Shown here in pieces: positions 61,411-64,000 of a stretch of 64,000 bases of DNA (position 1 is the stretch's first letter; each line of letters opens with the position of its first letter). Below the pieces are notes generated by a model, which was not told the DNA's origin, ran no database searches, and saw nothing but the letters and a program-made list of their open reading frames with translations. This DNA is from Bacillota bacterium (GTDB taxonomy: Bacteria > Bacillota > DTU025 > MWDF01), in the NCBI GenBank assembly GCA_029565935.1, contig JAKQNF010000013.1:104760-168759 (forward strand), given 5' to 3'. A program made the position numbers and the translations under genes.

Positions 61411-62640
61411 ATGAAGCTTACAGCGAAGGAACAGCTGGACGAGATATCGAGAGGGTCGGCTGAGATCATTTTACAGGAAGACCTACTTGCGAAATTTGAA
61501 AGGTCTGAGAAGACCGGCAAGCCTTTGATAATAAAGCTCGGGCTTGACCCATCAGCTCCGGATATCCACCTCGGGCATACCGTCGTACTGCAGAAAATGA
61601 GGCAGTTCCAGCAGATGGGACATACCGTAGTCATAATCATCGGCGATTATACCGGGATGATAGGAGACCCTACCGGCAAATCCGAGACGAGGAAGCAGCT
61701 TACTAGGGAAGAAGTAATGGCGAATGCAAAGACGTACCAGGATCAGATATTTAAGATACTTGACAAGGAAAAGACCGTGATAAGGTTCAACTCTGAATGG
61801 CTTGCCCCCATGAACTTCGCCGACATCATCAACCTGGCGAGCAAGACAACCGTAGCAAGGATGCTCGAAAGGGATGATTTTGAGAAAAGGTACAAAGAAG
61901 GAAGGTCCATCGGGGTACATGAGTTCTTCTACCCATTGATGCAATCCTTCGATTCAGTCGCATTGGATGCCGATGTGGAACTAGGAGGCACTGACCAGAA
62001 GTTCAACATCCTCATGGCAAGGAACATACAAAGAGACTATGGTCAAGAGGCACAGTGTTGTGTCCTTATGCCTCTTCTGCCCGGTACTGACGGAGTACAA
62101 AAGATGTCGAAGTCGCTTGGCAACTACATTGGCATCAATGAGGCGCCCGACGATATATACGGAAAGACGATGTCCGTACCGGACGAGCTGATACTATTAT
62201 ATGTGAATACGGTAACGACTTTCGACCTGAGGACGAAACAGGAGATAGAGAAAGGCCTAAAGGAAGGCACATTGCATCCGATGAGAGCGAAAGCGATGCT
62301 CGCTCACCAGGTAGTCCTTCAATACCATGACAGGGAAGCTGCCGACGCCGCGCAAGCAGAATTCGACAAAGTACATAGGAATAGGGAGCTTCCGGATCAG
62401 ATAGACGTGCTTCTCATAATGGCCGAAGAGTCAAACGAAGGTATCATGAACGCAGCTAAGCTTGTTGTACGATCCGGATTGGCGTCCACGGGCGGAGAGG
62501 CGAGAAGGTTGATAGAAGGAGGGGCCGTCCGTTATGACGGAAAGAAGGTAGAGGAGCCTCTAGAGGAGCTCGCGCTTAAGGAAGGGGCCATTCTACAGGT
62601 AGGTAAGCGCAAGTTCCTGCGCATATCACTTGGGCGTTGA
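61411..62640 (+). CDS. tyrS: Tyrosine-tRNA ligase
   Basis: 409 residues. The HIGH-type motif is HLGHTVVL and the KMSKS loop is [14 protein letters not shown]-terminal S4 RNA-binding domain ends the chain ([21 protein letters not shown]). ATG at 61411 follows CCTAGGAGGCCTGGAT. No T-box is visible upstream, unlike pheST. Confidence 0.95.
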   Translation: MKLTAKEQLDEISRGSAEIILQEDLLAKFERSEKTGKPLIIKLGLDPSAPDIHLGHTVVLQKMRQFQQMGHTVVIIIGDYTGMIGDPTGKSETRKQLTREEVMANAKTYQDQIFKILDKEKTVIRFNSEWLAPMNFADIINLASKTTVARMLERDDFEKRYKEGRSIGVHEFFYPLMQSFDSVALDADVELGGTDQKFNILMARNIQRDYGQEAQCCVLMPLLPGTDGVQKMSKSLGNYIGINEAPDDIYGKTMSVPDELILLYVNTVTTFDLRTKQEIEKGLKEGTLHPMRAKAMLAHQVVLQYHDREAADAAQAEFDKVHRNRELPDQIDVLLIMAEESNEGIMNAAKLVVRSGLASTGGEARRLIEGGAVRYDGKKVEEPLEELALKEGAILQVGKRKFLRISLGR

Positions 62641-62677
62641 CAATAAGGCGGCGAAGCCGCTCAGGGGGTGTACTTTA

Positions 62678-63595
62678 ATGGGTCTTGTTACTGGCATTGA
62701 CGTATTGGAAAAAGCCAACCAGGGCTATTACGCCGTTGGAGCGTTCAACTTCGTGAACATGGAAGTACTCAAAGCGATAGCCGGAGCAGCAGCCGAAGAG
62801 AAATCGCCTGCGCTGATAGCTTGTTCAGAAGGCGCAATAAAATATGCGGGCATAAAGAACCTGGTCTGCATGGCAAAGGCCGAGGCTGATGCATCCGGGA
62901 TGCCCCTTTGTCTGCACCTTGACCACGGCAAGGATTTCAATGTGATCATCCAGTGCATCAGGAACGGTTTTACCTCTGTGATGATCGATGGGTCACATCT
63001 TCCTTTGGAAGAGAACATCGCGATCACTAGGAAGATCGTGGAAATAGCGCATGCAGCCGGTATCAGCGTAGAAGGAGAGCTAGGCAAGTTATCCGGGATT
63101 GAGGACAACGTCGCGTCAAGAGAATCTATACTCACGGATCCTGCCGAGGCCGAGCGTTTCATTGCCGAAACCGGAGTCGATTCTCTAGCTATCGCAATAG
63201 GTACCGCGCACGGTCCGAAGAAGTTCAAGGGCGAGCCTATACTCGAGATACCTCTCGTCGCGGAGATCAAGAAAAGAACGGGAATACCCCTGGTATTGCA
63301 CGGAGCATCTTCGGTACCTGCTGAAGTCCTTGAGAAGGGCATAAAATACGGTGCTAGATGGGAAGGCTCGAAGGGTGTGCCCGAAGCCAGCCTCGTGGAG
63401 GCGGTTAAAGGTGGAATAAACAAGGTCAACGTAGACACCGACCTCAGAATGACCTTCATAAGTACGCTAAGGCAAGTAATGAGCGAGAAACCCGAGAGCG
63501 TAGATCTAAGGGATCTTTTCAAACCATGTATGTCAGCGGTGAAGGACGTAGTCAGGTATAAGATGAGACTGCTTGGAAGCTCTGGTAAAGCGTGA
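62678..63595 (+). CDS. fba: Class II fructose-bisphosphate aldolase family
   Basis: 305 residues. GAFNFVNMEVLKAI, the zinc-binding LHLDHGKDF and GFTSVMIDGSHLPLEENI, the second metal block GIAIGTAHGPKKF-like text, and NKVNVDTDLR. Class II features fit fructose 1,6-bisphosphate or tagatose-bisphosphate cleavage. ATG at 62678 follows CAGGGGGTGTACTTTA. It ends the window's coding part. Confidence 0.92.
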   Translation: MGLVTGIDVLEKANQGYYAVGAFNFVNMEVLKAIAGAAAEEKSPALIACSEGAIKYAGIKNLVCMAKAEADASGMPLCLHLDHGKDFNVIIQCIRNGFTSVMIDGSHLPLEENIAITRKIVEIAHAAGISVEGELGKLSGIEDNVASRESILTDPAEAERFIAETGVDSLAIAIGTAHGPKKFKGEPILEIPLVAEIKKRTGIPLVLHGASSVPAEVLEKGIKYGARWEGSKGVPEASLVEAVKGGINKVNVDTDLRMTFISTLRQVMSEKPESVDLRDLFKPCMSAVKDVVRYKMRLLGSSGKA

Positions 63596-63615
63596 TATAG
63601 CCAAGTAGCATATAA

Positions 63616-63650
63616 GGGGCCGGCATGCTGCACATCAGTTAGCCGGCCTC
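63616..63650 (+). terminator. Terminator after fba
   Basis: GGGGCCGGC (63616-63624) pairs with GCCGGCCTC (63642-63650), nine pairs with one G-U, followed by TAATTATC. Confidence 0.6.
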
Positions 63651-63747
63651 TAATTATCAAGGAGCCCAGGTAAAAGTGGAGCCTGCATGGAGCATCGATA
63701 GAGAAGATGGACGTCCTATAGCTGCACGGAAAACAGTAAAATATCAC

Positions 63748-63777
63748 TTGCAATAGGGGTTTGCTATTTGATATTAT
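63748..63777 (+). promoter_or_regulatory. Candidate rRNA promoter
   Basis: TTGCAA (63748-63753), 18 bases, then TATTAT (63772-63777), about 190 bases before 16S. The bases between the terminator and here show nothing else. Confidence 0.5.
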
Positions 63778-63784
63778 ACATATT

Positions 63785-63870
63785 GCCTCCCGTACGGCGA
63801 GGCGGCTCTTTGAAAACCGGGAATAAGGAAGGAAAGCAAGAAGGAAAAGAAGAGAGATAAAGAAGAGAGA
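63785..63870 (+). promoter_or_regulatory. Pre-16S leader with boxB-like stem, boxA and purine tract
   Basis: A stem GCCTC/GAGGC (63785-63803) precedes GGCTCTTTGAAAA (63804-63816), matching the boxA antitermination sequence of rRNA leaders. From 63818 about 52 bases are almost entirely purine (GGAA/AAGA repeats). The rest, to 63966, contains no gene and leads into 16S rRNA. Confidence 0.6.
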
Positions 63871-63966
63871 CTCAATAGCGAGCGGGCGAAGAGGATCTTT
63901 TGAGTAATGTCAGCGGAAAAAGCTTGAAGAAGCTAGGTAGTAAGACCTCTGACGAGGTATAAACTT

Positions 63967-64000
63967 TTGTCGGAGAGTTTGATCCTGGCTCAGGACGAAC
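63967..64000 (+). rRNA. 16S rRNA, 5' end (partial)
   Basis: Starts at the conserved GAGTTTGATCCTGGCTCAG segment (GAGTTTGATC at 63975). Aligned on the E. coli numbering, base 1 is about 63967. Only the first 34 bases are in the window. Confidence 0.93.

Noticed and set aside
62728..63753. 341-codon minus-strand frame opposite fba
   Set aside because: It mirrors the fba frame; fba has clear motifs and a ribosome site.
1..64000. CRISPR array, prophage or insertion sequence
   Set aside because: No regular direct repeats, transposase, integrase or phage genes seen.

Overview
The window is a densely packed bacterial chromosome segment: short gaps, many ATGA and GTGA overlaps, and GGAGG-type ribosome binding sites ahead of ATG, GTG and TTG starts. 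Arginine is written mostly AGG and isoleucine often ATA, and G+C looks mid-50s percent by eye. RNase HIII, a T-box leader before pheST, the zapA-cvpA-mutS2 run, GSI-type glutamine synthetase, DUF-type sulfur and flavodiiron enzymes and a 2-oxoacid:ferredoxin oxidoreductase point to an anaerobe with Gram-positive-like (Bacillota or a near relative) gene content. No species can be named from the sequence, and only 34 bases of 16S rRNA are present.

Layout. 1-3.3 kb: 3' end of rnhC, a membrane-anchored M20 peptidase and a flavodiiron protein. 3.5-6 kb, minus strand: an exported unknown protein and ATP-type PEP carboxykinase. 6.1-12.9 kb: a DUF4438 protein and a small exported protein, a terminator, then a tightly overlapping 5-oxoprolinase operon (pxpA, a YcsI/DUF1445 protein, pxpB, pxpC) with a glycerophosphodiesterase and an MFS transporter. 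13-17.8 kb: homoserine dehydrogenase, a YhaM-like exonuclease, a 340-base leader of unknown nature and metNIQ. 17.9-24 kb: an alpha-amylase family enzyme, an ArsR regulator with a long tail, an orphan solute-binding protein, a flavin reductase, and a cyclase divergent from psuG across a perfect inverted repeat. 24-31 kb: paired M16 peptidases, paired histidine phosphatases, a single-subunit molybdopterin oxidoreductase and a lipid kinase. 31-36.4 kb: purA, korDABC and an aminotransferase. 36.5-40.7 kb: a large AMIN-domain cell-wall amidase, rph, the XTP pyrophosphatase and tRNA-Pro(TGG). 40.7-45 kb, minus strand: a double-CDGSH protein overlapping znuA-znuC-znuB, and a patatin. 45-47 kb: two lipoproteins flanking a membrane protein. 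47.1-58.9 kb: T-box, pheS, pheT, arginase, thioredoxin-like protein, DUF488-like protein, glnA, zapA, cvpA, mutS2 and a HAD phosphatase. 59-63.6 kb: a bifunctional penicillin-binding protein, tyrS and fba. 63.6-64 kb: rRNA promoter, boxB/boxA-like leader and the first bases of 16S rRNA.

How it fits together. The genes describe amino-acid and peptide use: M20 peptidase, oxoproline hydrolysis, methionine uptake, arginase, glutamine synthetase, aminotransferase and ferredoxin-linked 2-oxoacid oxidation. PEP carboxykinase and aldolase link this to gluconeogenesis or glycolysis, and the flavodiiron protein fits oxygen or NO defence. No CRISPR array, prophage, transposase or defence island is visible. 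The most distinctive items are the CDGSH-zinc transporter operon with a Fur-like motif, the YcsI gene inside the pxp operon, the palindrome between the cyclase and psuG, the metN leader, the lipoprotein-membrane-lipoprotein trio, and an amidase with two separated AMIN domains.
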